IMG/VR virus record: IMGVR_UViG_3300020603_000012
Location: 1 to 64,000 of that record
Length of the DNA stretch: 64,000 nt
Source: a virus
Direction: 5' to 3' (one strand)
Shown one piece after another: positions 1 to 7,780 of the stretch (the first letter of the stretch is position 1; the number at the start of each line of letters is the position of its first letter). A program made the position numbers and the translations under genes. A model generated the notes under the pieces. That model did no database searches. It was not told where the DNA came from and was given only the letters and a program-made list of their open reading frames with translations.

Positions 1-118
1 TATTTTTAGACTTTTCCGACTTGCTGAGCGCATGGTGCATCATGTAATCATTCATTACAGACCTAATAAGATCCTCCATCTGGCCTTTTTGAATCTTTTT
101 GGAATTATCCGGCTTCAT
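1..118 (-). CDS. partial hypothetical protein, C-terminus outside window
   Basis: An open frame runs leftward from an ATG at 118 to the window edge without a stop, giving 39 visible residues starting MKPDNSKKIQKGQMEDLIRS. The visible part is polar, rich in Lys, Met and Ser and probably helical. It lies 16 nt downstream of the next minus-strand gene, so it probably continues the clamp operon. In T4-like phages clamp loader genes often follow the clamp, but 39 residues are too few to identify it. Confidence 0.5.
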   Translation of the reverse strand, partial: MKPDNSKKIQKGQMEDLIRSVMNDYMMHHALSKSEKSKN

Positions 119-134
119 ACTATCCCCGTCGCTA

Positions 135-497
135 TTATGTTTGCTTGGGTGCTTCACATGTATATTTAGGGCGCTCAGCATAATATGGTGTGTTTTTGGC
201 ATTGTTGTTAATACCTCTTTCAATAAGATATCTAATAATCACTTCAATACTATCGGTTTTAATACAATAATTTTTGTTAATTCGAATACCACCGTCATTT
301 AATTCAAACATTATATCGTTTAAAAAATCCTTATTCTGAAAGCAAGTAATAAACAAGCTCGCGCCGCCTGGATCGACCAATACCGTCCATCTTCTTGGGT
401 CGTGTGCACCATATCCATTGAATGTTTTTAAAACAATAAAACCGTTATCCCTAAGTCTCTTAACGAAATAACCTGGTGTTGTAATTTTGTTTTTCAT
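135..497 (-). CDS. hypothetical protein downstream of sliding clamp
   Basis: A 120-residue protein I do not recognise. Its ATG overlaps the TAA stop of the clamp gene by one base, a TAATG junction that points to translational coupling and one transcript with the clamp. No signal peptide or membrane segment is visible. The middle is mixed alpha/beta (for example WTVLVDPGGASLFITC and IEVIIRYLIERGI), suggesting a small folded domain. A role in replication is suggested by position only. Confidence 0.7.
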   Translation of the reverse strand: MKNKITTPGYFVKRLRDNGFIVLKTFNGYGAHDPRRWTVLVDPGGASLFITCFQNKDFLNDIMFELNDGGIRINKNYCIKTDSIEVIIRYLIERGINNNAKNTPYYAERPKYTCEAPKQT

Positions 498-1225
498 TAT
501 TTTACTAGTGACGAAGCTATGTAACGTGTTTTAACAACTCCGTCTAAAAGTTGAAACATTATAACTCCTAATTTTGGATTAATTTTACACTCTAACTGCT
601 TTACTCTCACACTACTAATTATTCGGATTAACTCAAAATTCAAGCATAAAGATTCTAGCGGACTGCCAGTGTAATCCCCTAAAGGTAAGGAAATATTGTC
701 AACATTATGTCTTGCTTTATCTGTTAAATCGCCATATATTTTACCATCCTGTGAGTAGATATATAACTTGTTACTTTCAGTTGCAAATGTAGAGCCTCTC
801 AACAGATCAACTAACGACTTGTATTGTATGTTAAATGTTATAGGAAACGATAAGCTTGCAAGCTTAGAAACGTCGACTTTTGGGGGTATAATAATACCGT
901 CTTCGAGTAGATGGTATTTAAACCTAATTTCTGGCCCTGAATAGCTAATATTATTTTTATCAATTGTTAGAGTAAAATTATTATCTTGTACGCATTCTAA
1001 AGCCTTAATAACCTTTTTAATATCCGAAATGTTTAATCTTAAGGTTGTTTCGGTATCAAGCTCGGTATTATATGCAGAGTGCAATATAACGGAAGCGTCG
1101 GTTGTACTAACAACACTAGAAAACCCTTCACCGGTAACCGTTATTACGCAACTATCATTTATCTTACTAAGAGGGAGTAAGAAGCCATTTAAAAAAAGCT
1201 TACGGTCTGGGATATGAACATTCAC
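497..1225 (-). CDS. 45: sliding clamp, DNA polymerase processivity factor (T4 gp45-like)
   Basis: A 242-residue protein close in length to T4 gp45 (228 residues). The two-domain clamp pattern is visible: an N-terminal half of alternating strands, then a second half with DLLRGSTFATESNKLYIYSQ followed by DGKIYGDLTDKARH, typical of gp45/PCNA-type folds. The family forms a trimeric ring that tethers the polymerase; in T4 it also activates late transcription with gp55, which is also present here (16913-17530). The start is a GTG six bases after a TATAAT box, so the mRNA probably begins at the start codon. Clamp loader genes are not seen and may lie to the left. Confidence 0.85.
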   Translation of the reverse strand: MNVHIPDRKLFLNGFLLPLSKINDSCVITVTGEGFSSVVSTTDASVILHSAYNTELDTETTLRLNISDIKKVIKALECVQDNNFTLTIDKNNISYSGPEIRFKYHLLEDGIIIPPKVDVSKLASLSFPITFNIQYKSLVDLLRGSTFATESNKLYIYSQDGKIYGDLTDKARHNVDNISLPLGDYTGSPLESLCLNFELIRIISSVRVKQLECKINPKLGVIMFQLLDGVVKTRYIASSLVK

Positions 1226-1231
1226 AGAAAT

Positions 1232-1259
1232 ATTATAACAAGAATATACTAGAAAGCAA
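1232..1259 (-). promoter_or_regulatory. early-type promoter for clamp gene
   Basis: TTGCTT (1254-1259), 16-nt spacer, TATAAT (1232-1237), then 6 nt to the GTG at 1225. It matches the TTGATT-N16-TATAAT-N6-start pattern seen repeatedly in the window. Confidence 0.65.
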
Positions 1260-1261
1260 GA

Positions 1262-1672
1262 TTATGATTTGGATAGTTTATCAATAATTCTATCCAATTT
1301 ATCTAAAATACGATCTAGTTTATTATTAACAATATCAGGAGTAATTTTTTGATTAAAATCAAAGACTAATTGATTAGGGTCTTCAACTACTTCAGGTTGT
1401 TGTTTTTGCGGAGGCGGCGTAAAGGTAACAGTTACTTGACTATTGGCCGGGGCAGATACTGTTGCTGGTGATTGAGCCGGCTGTACTGCTGATTCAACCG
1501 TGGTTCTAAAAACATTTTCTAAATTAGTTCTATTACCAGAAACAAATTTAGATGAACCTATAACGCTTTTATCAATATTTTTTAACTCTGCTAACGTAGT
1601 ACCCAAAAGATTAATAATAGCCTCTTTTGCTTGAGGGCTATTCGGATCTAATGGTACAAGTGCATCAGACAT
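1262..1672 (-). CDS. hypothetical protein with C-terminal coiled coil
   Basis: A 136-residue protein lying between the clamp and gp32 genes. The N-terminus looks helical, the centre (about residues 65-95) is a Pro/Gln/Thr/Val-rich linker, and the C-terminus carries heptad-like repeats (KLDRILDKLDRIIDKL) suggesting oligomerisation. It starts two bases after the gp32 stop, so it is read from the gp32 transcript. I recognise no family; a partner of gp32 or the clamp is a guess from position. Confidence 0.65.
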   Translation of the reverse strand: MSDALVPLDPNSPQAKEAIINLLGTTLAELKNIDKSVIGSSKFVSGNRTNLENVFRTTVESAVQPAQSPATVSAPANSQVTVTFTPPPQKQQPEVVEDPNQLVFDFNQKITPDIVNNKLDRILDKLDRIIDKLSKS

Positions 1673-1674
1673 TA

Positions 1675-2499
1675 TTAATTTTCGTCAAGCCCAGCAAGAA
1701 GCTTCTGAACGGTCTCATCTTCTAAGACTTCTTGTTCTGCTACTACCGGGGTGGCAGCTTCTACTCTCTTCGAAGGTGCTGGTGTAGACTCACTCTTGCA
1801 ATAGTAATGCTCTTCTAGCATAGTCTTTAATTCATCATAACTCTTAACAGGAAATACCGTTTCAAGTTCAAATGTATTTTTATAAATCTCGTCAGCTTTT
1901 TTCTTATCAACCCCTTCGATAGCCTTGGGCAAAGAGAACTTACTACTAACGTAAGTAGGAAAATCTCCTTGCTGCTCTACCTTAATCTTCAAACTAGAGC
2001 CCTTATCAGTAAGGTCAAAAATTCTAGCGCCAAGATCTTCAGCTCCTTCACCTTCAATAGCGTCGCTAATAATCTTATGAAGCTGCTTACCATATCGAAC
2101 AATCATTGTCTTACCAGTATTTGCCTCGTTCACCGGGTCGTTAATAACATAAGCATTAACTAACCACTTTTCTGTTCTAAGAATTGCTCGGGCCTTGGCC
2201 TTATCTTCCTCTGTACCGGTCTTTAAGATGCGATAACGAGCCTCTGCAATAGGGTCTCTTTCACCGAAAGTGGTAGGGCTAATTGCAGAAACATATTGAC
2301 CGGTTGCAAAGCTTGTCCACCCAAAAGTATAGTAGTGAAAAAATGTCTTAGCCGGTTCTTTTACATTAGGTAAAAGTCTGACGGTATAGGTATTCCCTAC
2401 TTCAAGTTTAAGAATATCTTTATTTCTAGAAGAAGTATTGTTATTTTTTGCCAGTGCAGTCTTAATGCTCTCAAACATCGTATTGGTAATTGTACTCAT
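1675..2499 (-). CDS. 32: single-stranded DNA-binding protein (T4 gp32-like)
   Basis: A 274-residue protein against 301 in T4 gp32. The core shows gp32-family features: a basic N-terminus, YTVRLLPN, the segment FATGQYVSAISPTTFGERDP, VIRYGKQLHK-like residues (here IVRYGKQLHKII), and QQGDFPTYVSSKFS. The C-terminus is acidic (EDETVQKLLAGLDEN), as expected for the tail that contacts replication partners. The only cysteine is near residue 233 (YYCKS), so the His-Cys3 zinc site of T4 gp32 is absent. The protein coats ssDNA in replication and recombination. It has its own promoter and reads into the genes at 1262-1672. Confidence 0.88.
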   Translation of the reverse strand: MSTITNTMFESIKTALAKNNNTSSRNKDILKLEVGNTYTVRLLPNVKEPAKTFFHYYTFGWTSFATGQYVSAISPTTFGERDPIAEARYRILKTGTEEDKAKARAILRTEKWLVNAYVINDPVNEANTGKTMIVRYGKQLHKIISDAIEGEGAEDLGARIFDLTDKGSSLKIKVEQQGDFPTYVSSKFSLPKAIEGVDKKKADEIYKNTFELETVFPVKSYDELKTMLEEHYYCKSESTPAPSKRVEAATPVVAEQEVLEDETVQKLLAGLDEN

Positions 2500-2506
2500 A
2501 TTAATT

Positions 2507-2534
2507 ATGATAATATGTCCTAACTAGAAATCAA
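2507..2534 (-). promoter_or_regulatory. early-type promoter for gp32 gene
   Basis: TTGATT (2529-2534), 16-nt spacer, TATCAT (2507-2512), then 7 nt to the ATG at 2499. The -35 box lies over the 3' end of the upstream gene. Confidence 0.65.
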
Positions 2535-3169
2535 GATTTATTTCCTAAAATCTTTTTCAACCCTTGCATTGCTAAGTATTTGGCAGTTTTACTAGAAAAA
2601 TATTTTGTACGAAAAACAGGTATATTGTCGTAAATATCACCTAGTGTAAATCTTAGTAAGTCTGGATCGTTTTGCTGTAAGCACTTATCAAAGTTTTCAA
2701 ATGCAAACAAATTATAAAGACTAATTTTTCTATCTTTTAAATGAGTTATAAAAGCATGTTGTACCCCATCTTTGAACAGGGGGTATTCCTGTACCGTTAT
2801 TGCCTTGTCTTTGCAAAATTGTTTTATAAAAGCTAATCCCTTTGCAATACTGTTAAGGTGAAATTTGTCATCAGGCGGAAGAAGTAGTTTTTGCTTCATA
2901 GCTAAAGTGTATACTTTTATTGCATTTTGTGATGAATAAAACTTTAAATCAAACCCGCTCTCACCTGGGTATATAGTATAAGGTGCAATAAAAAATTCGG
3001 CTAAATCAACACTATGATTTCTTGAAAAGAAATTTTTTAGTTTTAAAACATACGGGTATGCCTCTGACGTTTCAAAATTGTCCCATTGTTTTCTAAACCT
3101 AAACGGTAAACCGCTCTTGGTTCTAGAAATTTTTAGAAACGTGTTATAAATTATTTTTTCGGAAATCAT
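2531..3169 (-). CDS. candidate helicase loader (T4 gp59-like), tentative
   Basis: A 212-residue, all-helical-looking basic protein. Length (T4 gp59 is 217), position next to gp32 and near gp41, and the order of helical blocks fit the gp59 helicase-loading protein. By eye, its FDLKFYSSQNAIKVYTLAMK and LKDRKISLYNLFAFENFDKC can be laid against corresponding gp59 blocks, but identity is low. If correct, it loads the gp41-like helicase onto gp32-coated forks. Its start overlaps the end of the upstream glycosyltransferase gene by four bases (ATGA). Confidence 0.45.
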   Translation of the reverse strand: MISEKIIYNTFLKISRTKSGLPFRFRKQWDNFETSEAYPYVLKLKNFFSRNHSVDLAEFFIAPYTIYPGESGFDLKFYSSQNAIKVYTLAMKQKLLLPPDDKFHLNSIAKGLAFIKQFCKDKAITVQEYPLFKDGVQHAFITHLKDRKISLYNLFAFENFDKCLQQNDPDLLRFTLGDIYDNIPVFRTKYFSSKTAKYLAMQGLKKILGNKS

Positions 3170-3882
3170 TTAAAATAATCAGCTAAATGCTTTAATTCAT
3201 TTTCCCTATTCCACGAATTAGCCCCCACAATATTTGTTCTTCTAAAAAACTGCTTGTCACATATGGGTCTTTGTGAATTAGTTTTGGTAAATTTATGCTT
3301 TAAATAGAATTCAGCAGACCATATATCTGGATATGAAAAATACTGATCATCGTGTATAGTTTCTAATGCATAGTCAATGTCTGCGCAGTATGAAGCATCG
3401 TCCCAAGGCCACCAACCCTTTTCTTCAAACCAGCTAGTATTTATATCCAATACATTAAACCCGTTTGCATTGACTAGTGTGGTAGGGTTGCCAGAGCCGT
3501 CAAAATGCTCTATACAAAAATACGGTAAGCTTGTTGTTTTAGCAAAGTCCACAAGTTCATTATAAAGGCTTAAATCTTTTAAACAAGAAAAAGCATCATC
3601 TTGAATAAAAAAAAGTTTTCTTACACCTTTTTCCTTAAGCTTGGTTAAAGCTAGTTTTAAAGCGGCAGGATAATCCCCAGAAATAGTACCAAAAGTAAAA
3701 TTAAAACCGTCAAGCAGTTTGCTGTTTTTAACATTATCAATGTACTCATTGGGTGAATTATGAAAAAGATATAAGTTTAAGTCTAGTAAATTTCTAAAAT
3801 GTTTGTCGGATAAATCTTTAGATTTGTACTCAACTAATTCAAGCCTTTTATCCCCGTATGTAAAAGTTAAACTGCCAATCAT
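3166..3882 (-). CDS. GT-A type glycosyltransferase-like protein
   Basis: A 238-residue protein with an N-terminal Rossmann-like half and LFFIQDDAFSCL (about residues 90-102), where QDD resembles the DxD metal/nucleotide-sugar site of GT-A enzymes. Later WWPWDDASYCADIDYA and the Trp/Asp-rich second half suit acceptor binding. One of eleven glycosyltransferase-like genes in the window; the acceptor (virion protein, DNA or host glycan) is unknown. It overlaps both neighbours by four bases, so it is cotranscribed with replication genes. Confidence 0.55.
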   Translation of the reverse strand: MIGSLTFTYGDKRLELVEYKSKDLSDKHFRNLLDLNLYLFHNSPNEYIDNVKNSKLLDGFNFTFGTISGDYPAALKLALTKLKEKGVRKLFFIQDDAFSCLKDLSLYNELVDFAKTTSLPYFCIEHFDGSGNPTTLVNANGFNVLDINTSWFEEKGWWPWDDASYCADIDYALETIHDDQYFSYPDIWSAEFYLKHKFTKTNSQRPICDKQFFRRTNIVGANSWNRENELKHLADYFK

Positions 3883-4142
3883 TTTTTATGCTTATTCAAA
3901 TATTTCATAATATATTTGCTTTTGCAAAGAGAAGGGTCAAATTCTAAAAATATTCTTACCGCAGATACATCATCCTCTACATCCATCATGCTCTTAAAAA
4001 AATTTTTTATTGATGTATTTTGAAGAAAAAGAAGTAATATGTTAGCTAAATTATATTTTTTATTGTAGCATATACAAACATAACTACAAAAACATCTAAA
4101 AAGGTGATCTGTTTCCTCGTGGTTAATGTTACTAAAATTCAT
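3879..4142 (-). CDS. hypothetical small Cys-rich protein
   Basis: An 87-residue protein starting MNFSNINHEETDHLFRCFCS. A longer reading starts 12 bases upstream at 4154, but that ATG lies inside a TATAAATG late-promoter-like box, so 4142 is the better start. Four cysteines in the first third (CFCSYVCIC) hint at metal binding. It overlaps the next gene by four bases. Family not recognised; it sits between the candidate gp59 region and gp41. Confidence 0.55.
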   Translation of the reverse strand: MNFSNINHEETDHLFRCFCSYVCICYNKKYNLANILLLFLQNTSIKNFFKSMMDVEDDVSAVRIFLEFDPSLCKSKYIMKYLNKHKK

Positions 4143-4151
4143 TGATAATAA

Positions 4152-4159
4152 CATTTATA
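4152..4159 (-). promoter_or_regulatory. late-promoter-like box TATAAATG
   Basis: Seven of eight bases match the T4 late -10 TATAAATA. It ends 9 nt before the ATG at 4142. Confidence 0.4.
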
Positions 4160-4179
4160 CATCAATTTAACAAAATCCC

Positions 4180-5529
4180 TTATGAATTGTCGCTTAACAC
4201 TGTCAGAGTCTTAGAAAACTGCATCGCTTCCGCACTTTCATTTACTGTTTCGTCTTCCGAAATAATTAAAGTATTGTAATCAATCTTTAAAGCAATACTA
4301 CCAAAATTAGGTCCAAATCTATTTTTTGACATACCTACATTTATTATTCCAAGCTCCTTATCCTCATCTTTTTGCCATATTGATATAATAGCATCAGATG
4401 TTGTGGCTAAACCAATACTCTCAGAAATTGTTTCTAGACCGGGATTGTCTACATTATAGCCAGATCTATTTAACTGAGTGGCAGTAACTATAGGACACAT
4501 AACATCATAGCTAATCGCTCTAACCTGCTGAGCGGAGTATAAAATTCGTTCATAACTATTATTACCAACAGGACTATGCAACAGATTTAAATAGTCGAGC
4601 ACTATTAAATCAATTTTAATACCTTTTTGCATTAGTTTCTTAACATAGCTTTTCAATTGATGAGGTGTTAGGGTAGATGGAGGGAACTCTTTGATAAAAA
4701 TTTTTGATTTTTTATCATTATGAATTTCCTTTATTACTTTCTTAAGAGAATCAGAATCCTCCTTTAAATGACTAAGAGGAATATTAGTAATTGAAGAAGA
4801 AAGTCTTCTTGCATACATTATTTCACTCATTTCAAGAGAAACTAACAATACAGTCTTACCTTGAAGAGCTACGTTAGTAGCTACGTTACCTAGAAAAATA
4901 CTTTTACCAACATTAGTTTCACCTGCAAAAACATACATTGAGCGTCCATTCTCTAAAAACCCACCCCCAAGCTTATTATCTAACCATTTCCAACCAGTCT
5001 TAATGCAGGGATCTTCTCTATGTAGCTCTTCTATAAACCTATCTACTTCTGTAAAAATCTCTAAACCTAAATTTTGAGTTAAATTAACACCAACAGCTTT
5101 TTCCATTTTAGTTAAAAGATCAGATGTATTAAGTTGTTTATTATCTAGCTTCTCTGCTGCGTCTAATAAGGTATTGTATACGGCCTTTTCTTTTAAGAAA
5201 ATTTCTGTATTTTCCACTAGCTCTTGTTTATTAAAATTTTTATCTATGTCAGAAAAAGAAAGAACAACCCTCTTAAAGCTTTCCTTTAAATCGTCCGAGG
5301 TTAGGTAGGCTTTTAACTCTGTATTAGTCGGTACAGTGCCATGTTGCTTAAAGAAACTTAATATAATTCTGACTACAGTACTAATATCCTTATCTTTAAA
5401 AAATTTTACATCCAAAAAATCAATAATAGAAGATAGATAAACCGGGTCCACTAAGCAGTTATATGCTACGATTTTCTCGTAATAGTCTAAATCTAAGGAC
5501 CGCTTTTTAATTTCTGTATTCATTTCCAT
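4180..5529 (-). CDS. 41: replicative DNA helicase, DnaB family (T4 gp41-like)
   Basis: A 449-residue protein. An N-terminal helical domain (about 1-160) is followed by a RecA-type ATPase core with Walker A GETNVGKS (203-210), the catalytic segment VSLEMSE, Walker B LIVLDYLNLL, and an ATQLNRSG sensor. This is the order of DnaB/gp41 hexameric helicases, which unwind DNA on the lagging strand. It overlaps the upstream gene by ten bases. No primase gene is seen in the window. The family call is secure; the gp41 assignment follows from the T4-like neighbourhood. Confidence 0.9.
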   Translation of the reverse strand: MEMNTEIKKRSLDLDYYEKIVAYNCLVDPVYLSSIIDFLDVKFFKDKDISTVVRIILSFFKQHGTVPTNTELKAYLTSDDLKESFKRVVLSFSDIDKNFNKQELVENTEIFLKEKAVYNTLLDAAEKLDNKQLNTSDLLTKMEKAVGVNLTQNLGLEIFTEVDRFIEELHREDPCIKTGWKWLDNKLGGGFLENGRSMYVFAGETNVGKSIFLGNVATNVALQGKTVLLVSLEMSEIMYARRLSSSITNIPLSHLKEDSDSLKKVIKEIHNDKKSKIFIKEFPPSTLTPHQLKSYVKKLMQKGIKIDLIVLDYLNLLHSPVGNNSYERILYSAQQVRAISYDVMCPIVTATQLNRSGYNVDNPGLETISESIGLATTSDAIISIWQKDEDKELGIINVGMSKNRFGPNFGSIALKIDYNTLIISEDETVNESAEAMQFSKTLTVLSDNS

Positions 5530-6176
5530 TTTTCAATAAATTTCTTATTACTCTCGGTCCAATGTGAGTCATCTATATTTCTTAATCCCGGGCTTTGATG
5601 ATACAATAAAACAGGCCACACACCTAATTTAAGCTTGTACGTGTTACATGTCAAGCAAAAATCTATATCGTAATGATGCCACATAAATCTTTCATCAAAG
5701 CGGGCCCCGGTCCCTCTTACCTTTTTTATATCTAAAGCTAAAAATACACCATCTAACAAAGTGACTCTAGCCGGTGAAGGTCCAAATTGTGTTATGTACA
5801 TCAAATCACTATCATCTGCAAAATGACCTGCAAATCCTCTATAGTAATCTTTAGTCATCATCCAATGCCATAAATTCTTATCTTTAATAGTAGGGTTAAG
5901 GCCACCTGCAACACCAAGCACATCATACTTTCTCAAGCCTTCATGAAGGGTGCTAAGATTTGCATATTCTAGCGTTATATCATGATGACATAGAACAACA
6001 ATATCATATTTGCTATTTTCTTTGTTGTTTATAATGCTGTTATAGTACTCCGGTAATCCGACCTTTTTATTGTTATAGACTATGTGTAAGTCTATATCCT
6101 TTAACTTCTTACAACTTTGCTCCAATAAGCAGTTTTCTTCTAATGGACTTACGGCGAAAATACCTATTTTACTCAC
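5520..6176 (-). CDS. glycosyltransferase, StrF/Glyco_tranf_2_5-like
   Basis: A 218-residue protein. The N-terminus IGIFAVSPLEENCLLEQS, then YDIVVLCHHDITLEYANL and DVLGVAGG..., follows the StrF-type glycosyltransferase-like family, in which a xHxD segment replaces the usual DxD. LLDGVFLALD and FDERFMWHHYDIDFCL resemble the acceptor-side motif. The start is GTG, six bases after a TATCAT box, so the transcript is probably leaderless. It heads the transcript that continues into the helicase. Confidence 0.65.
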   Translation of the reverse strand: MSKIGIFAVSPLEENCLLEQSCKKLKDIDLHIVYNNKKVGLPEYYNSIINNKENSKYDIVVLCHHDITLEYANLSTLHEGLRKYDVLGVAGGLNPTIKDKNLWHWMMTKDYYRGFAGHFADDSDLMYITQFGPSPARVTLLDGVFLALDIKKVRGTGARFDERFMWHHYDIDFCLTCNTYKLKLGVWPVLLYHQSPGLRNIDDSHWTESNKKFIEKWK

Positions 6177-6182
6177 TAATAA

Positions 6183-6210
6183 ATGATAATTTATCGATAT
6201 AAATAATCAA
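6183..6210 (-). promoter_or_regulatory. early-type promoter, minus strand
   Basis: TTGATT (6205-6210), 16-nt spacer, TATCAT (6183-6188), 6 nt to GTG at 6176. It physically overlaps the plus-strand late box at 6198-6205. Confidence 0.7.
6198..6205 (+). promoter_or_regulatory. late promoter box TATAAATA
   Basis: Perfect match to the T4 late -10 consensus, 10 nt before the ATG at 6216. It lies in the spacer of the divergent early-type promoter. Confidence 0.65.
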
Positions 6211-6215
6211 GTATT

Positions 6216-7094
6216 ATGGACTTAGATAGTAAGTTAATTTTTGAGGCATACTCTCAAGCTAAATCAAAAATCTTGACAGAAGCTCCTATAGAGATGTCTG
6301 GTGACATTACAACAGAGCCTATAACTCAAAAAACTATGCCTGGGCAAGGAAAAGCATATGGAGCTGGTGCAATTGCAAAGATTGCCGTAGCTACAAAAAA
6401 GACGGAGGAACAAATTGGAGAAGATATGGCAAACTTTATTAAAGGTCATCCTGAACTTACAAAAAAATTAATAGACAATAAAGAGCAACTATATTACCCT
6501 GGTGACCCACAAACTTTTATTAATGAGCTTGTACAGGGGAGAAAAGATTATCCATCATTTACTCAAAAATTCGGAGTTGTTCGCTCTCAAGCAGGCTTTA
6601 CTATAAACTATGTTTTAAACTATCTTTTAGGTGCAAAAAAGACAAAGGGTGGCCTGGTTATGGATGCAGCAAGAAAAAAAGAAGTAAAAGCCGCTAAAGC
6701 AGCAGCTGCTCCAAAAACAGAAACAGTTTTTGAAATTGATAAAGCTGTCAAATTAGAAAACAAAGCATTAAGACCAATTGTAATGAGCCTACCTGATGAT
6801 GATGTACCAGAAAAAGAAATTTTAGGCGTTCTAAAGACCGCTATCAACGAATATAATGATCGTCCTGGTATTGAACCTCTAAAAATTAAATCTTTTGATT
6901 TGTTTGATATTTTAAAGACAGCTGGTGTAATTAAAGAAAAACAAGTTGAGAAAAAAGCTAAAGAAGGTGAAGGTTCGGGAGAAGTAGAGACAATAGACGA
7001 ATACCCAGAAGGGGACGATGTTCATATGGCGGCTAAAGAGCTGTTTAATATTAGAAGTACCCCTGGGGACCCCAACTACGGAGATTTTAGTTAA
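6216..7094 (+). CDS. hypothetical late protein with capsid-targeting-like N-terminus
   Basis: A 292-residue protein. It starts MDLDSKLIFEAYSQ, a hydrophobic-x-E signal similar to MNRDIKLLFEAYN of the gene at 21416 and reminiscent of T4 internal-protein leaders cleaved after x-x-E. The remainder is highly charged and Ala/Lys/Glu-rich (a KAAKAAAAPK linker near residue 165), with no membrane segment. A perfect TATAAATA box and no Shine-Dalgarno sequence precede it, so it is a late gene. A head-packaged protein is the inference; function unknown. Confidence 0.65.
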   Translation: MDLDSKLIFEAYSQAKSKILTEAPIEMSGDITTEPITQKTMPGQGKAYGAGAIAKIAVATKKTEEQIGEDMANFIKGHPELTKKLIDNKEQLYYPGDPQTFINELVQGRKDYPSFTQKFGVVRSQAGFTINYVLNYLLGAKKTKGGLVMDAARKKEVKAAKAAAAPKTETVFEIDKAVKLENKALRPIVMSLPDDDVPEKEILGVLKTAINEYNDRPGIEPLKIKSFDLFDILKTAGVIKEKQVEKKAKEGEGSGEVETIDEYPEGDDVHMAAKELFNIRSTPGDPNYGDFS

Positions 7095-7780
7095 GTAAAA
7101 AACGGACTGTTAAAATCAAAATTTGCCACTGAAGTTAATCCTTCTGTTGTGAGTTCATAGATCACACCCTCTTCTAAAGGTTCGCTGTTTTTAAATCTAA
7201 CACTACTAAACTCATTTTCGAGCATATTTGCAAAAACTGTACTACCACATCTTGCTAAATTAACTTTCCTTTCATTGGTGTTTGCTATCCATAATCCGAA
7301 AGTACCTTCTAGTTGTGATAATGTTGAAACGATAACTTGAAGGGGATCAAACTCTCCTTCACCCGAGGCCTCTATAGTGTGTAGCATATATGGTATAATG
7401 CTCGAGTCTACTGGGTTCGGCCATTTAGGATTATATTCTTTTTTAATACTATCAAAGTTGGAAAGAACACCATTATGTGCCACTACCCAGTTTTCATATA
7501 CAAATGGATGTGATGTTTCACGGGAGAATTTACGCTTGCTAGATGTAGGAGCTTGAGTGTGTCCGAGATAAAAATACGGCTGTATCTTTTGTTTTTTAAT
7601 ACTCTCATCCAACTCTTTGCTAGCGTCTTTCAAAGAAATGGATCCATTCCACCTATGAACAACTAAATCACTTGTTGTTGTAAAAATAACTAATGAAGTG
7701 GAAAAGCTACCCCTTTTTCTATTCAAATCATATAAATCGAGAAACGATTCTTTTTTTACAGCTCCAAATATACCGCACAT
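7091..7780 (-). CDS. class II glutamine amidotransferase, partner of QueC
   Basis: A 229-residue N-terminal-nucleophile amidotransferase domain. It begins MCGIFGAV with Cys2 as the expected nucleophile, then LGHTQAPTS (about 93-101), SHPFVYENWVVAHNGVLSN and a C-terminal region like GlmS/PurF glutaminase domains; no sugar-isomerase or PRTase domain follows. It releases ammonia from glutamine. It directly follows queC. In some phages a Gat-QueC fusion makes an amidino or amido 7-deazaguanine for DNA, and this looks like a split version. The 3' end overlaps the convergent gene by four bases. Confidence 0.8.
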   Translation of the reverse strand: MCGIFGAVKKESFLDLYDLNRKRGSFSTSLVIFTTTSDLVVHRWNGSISLKDASKELDESIKKQKIQPYFYLGHTQAPTSSKRKFSRETSHPFVYENWVVAHNGVLSNFDSIKKEYNPKWPNPVDSSIIPYMLHTIEASGEGEFDPLQVIVSTLSQLEGTFGLWIANTNERKVNLARCGSTVFANMLENEFSSVRFKNSEPLEEGVIYELTTEGLTSVANFDFNSPFFT

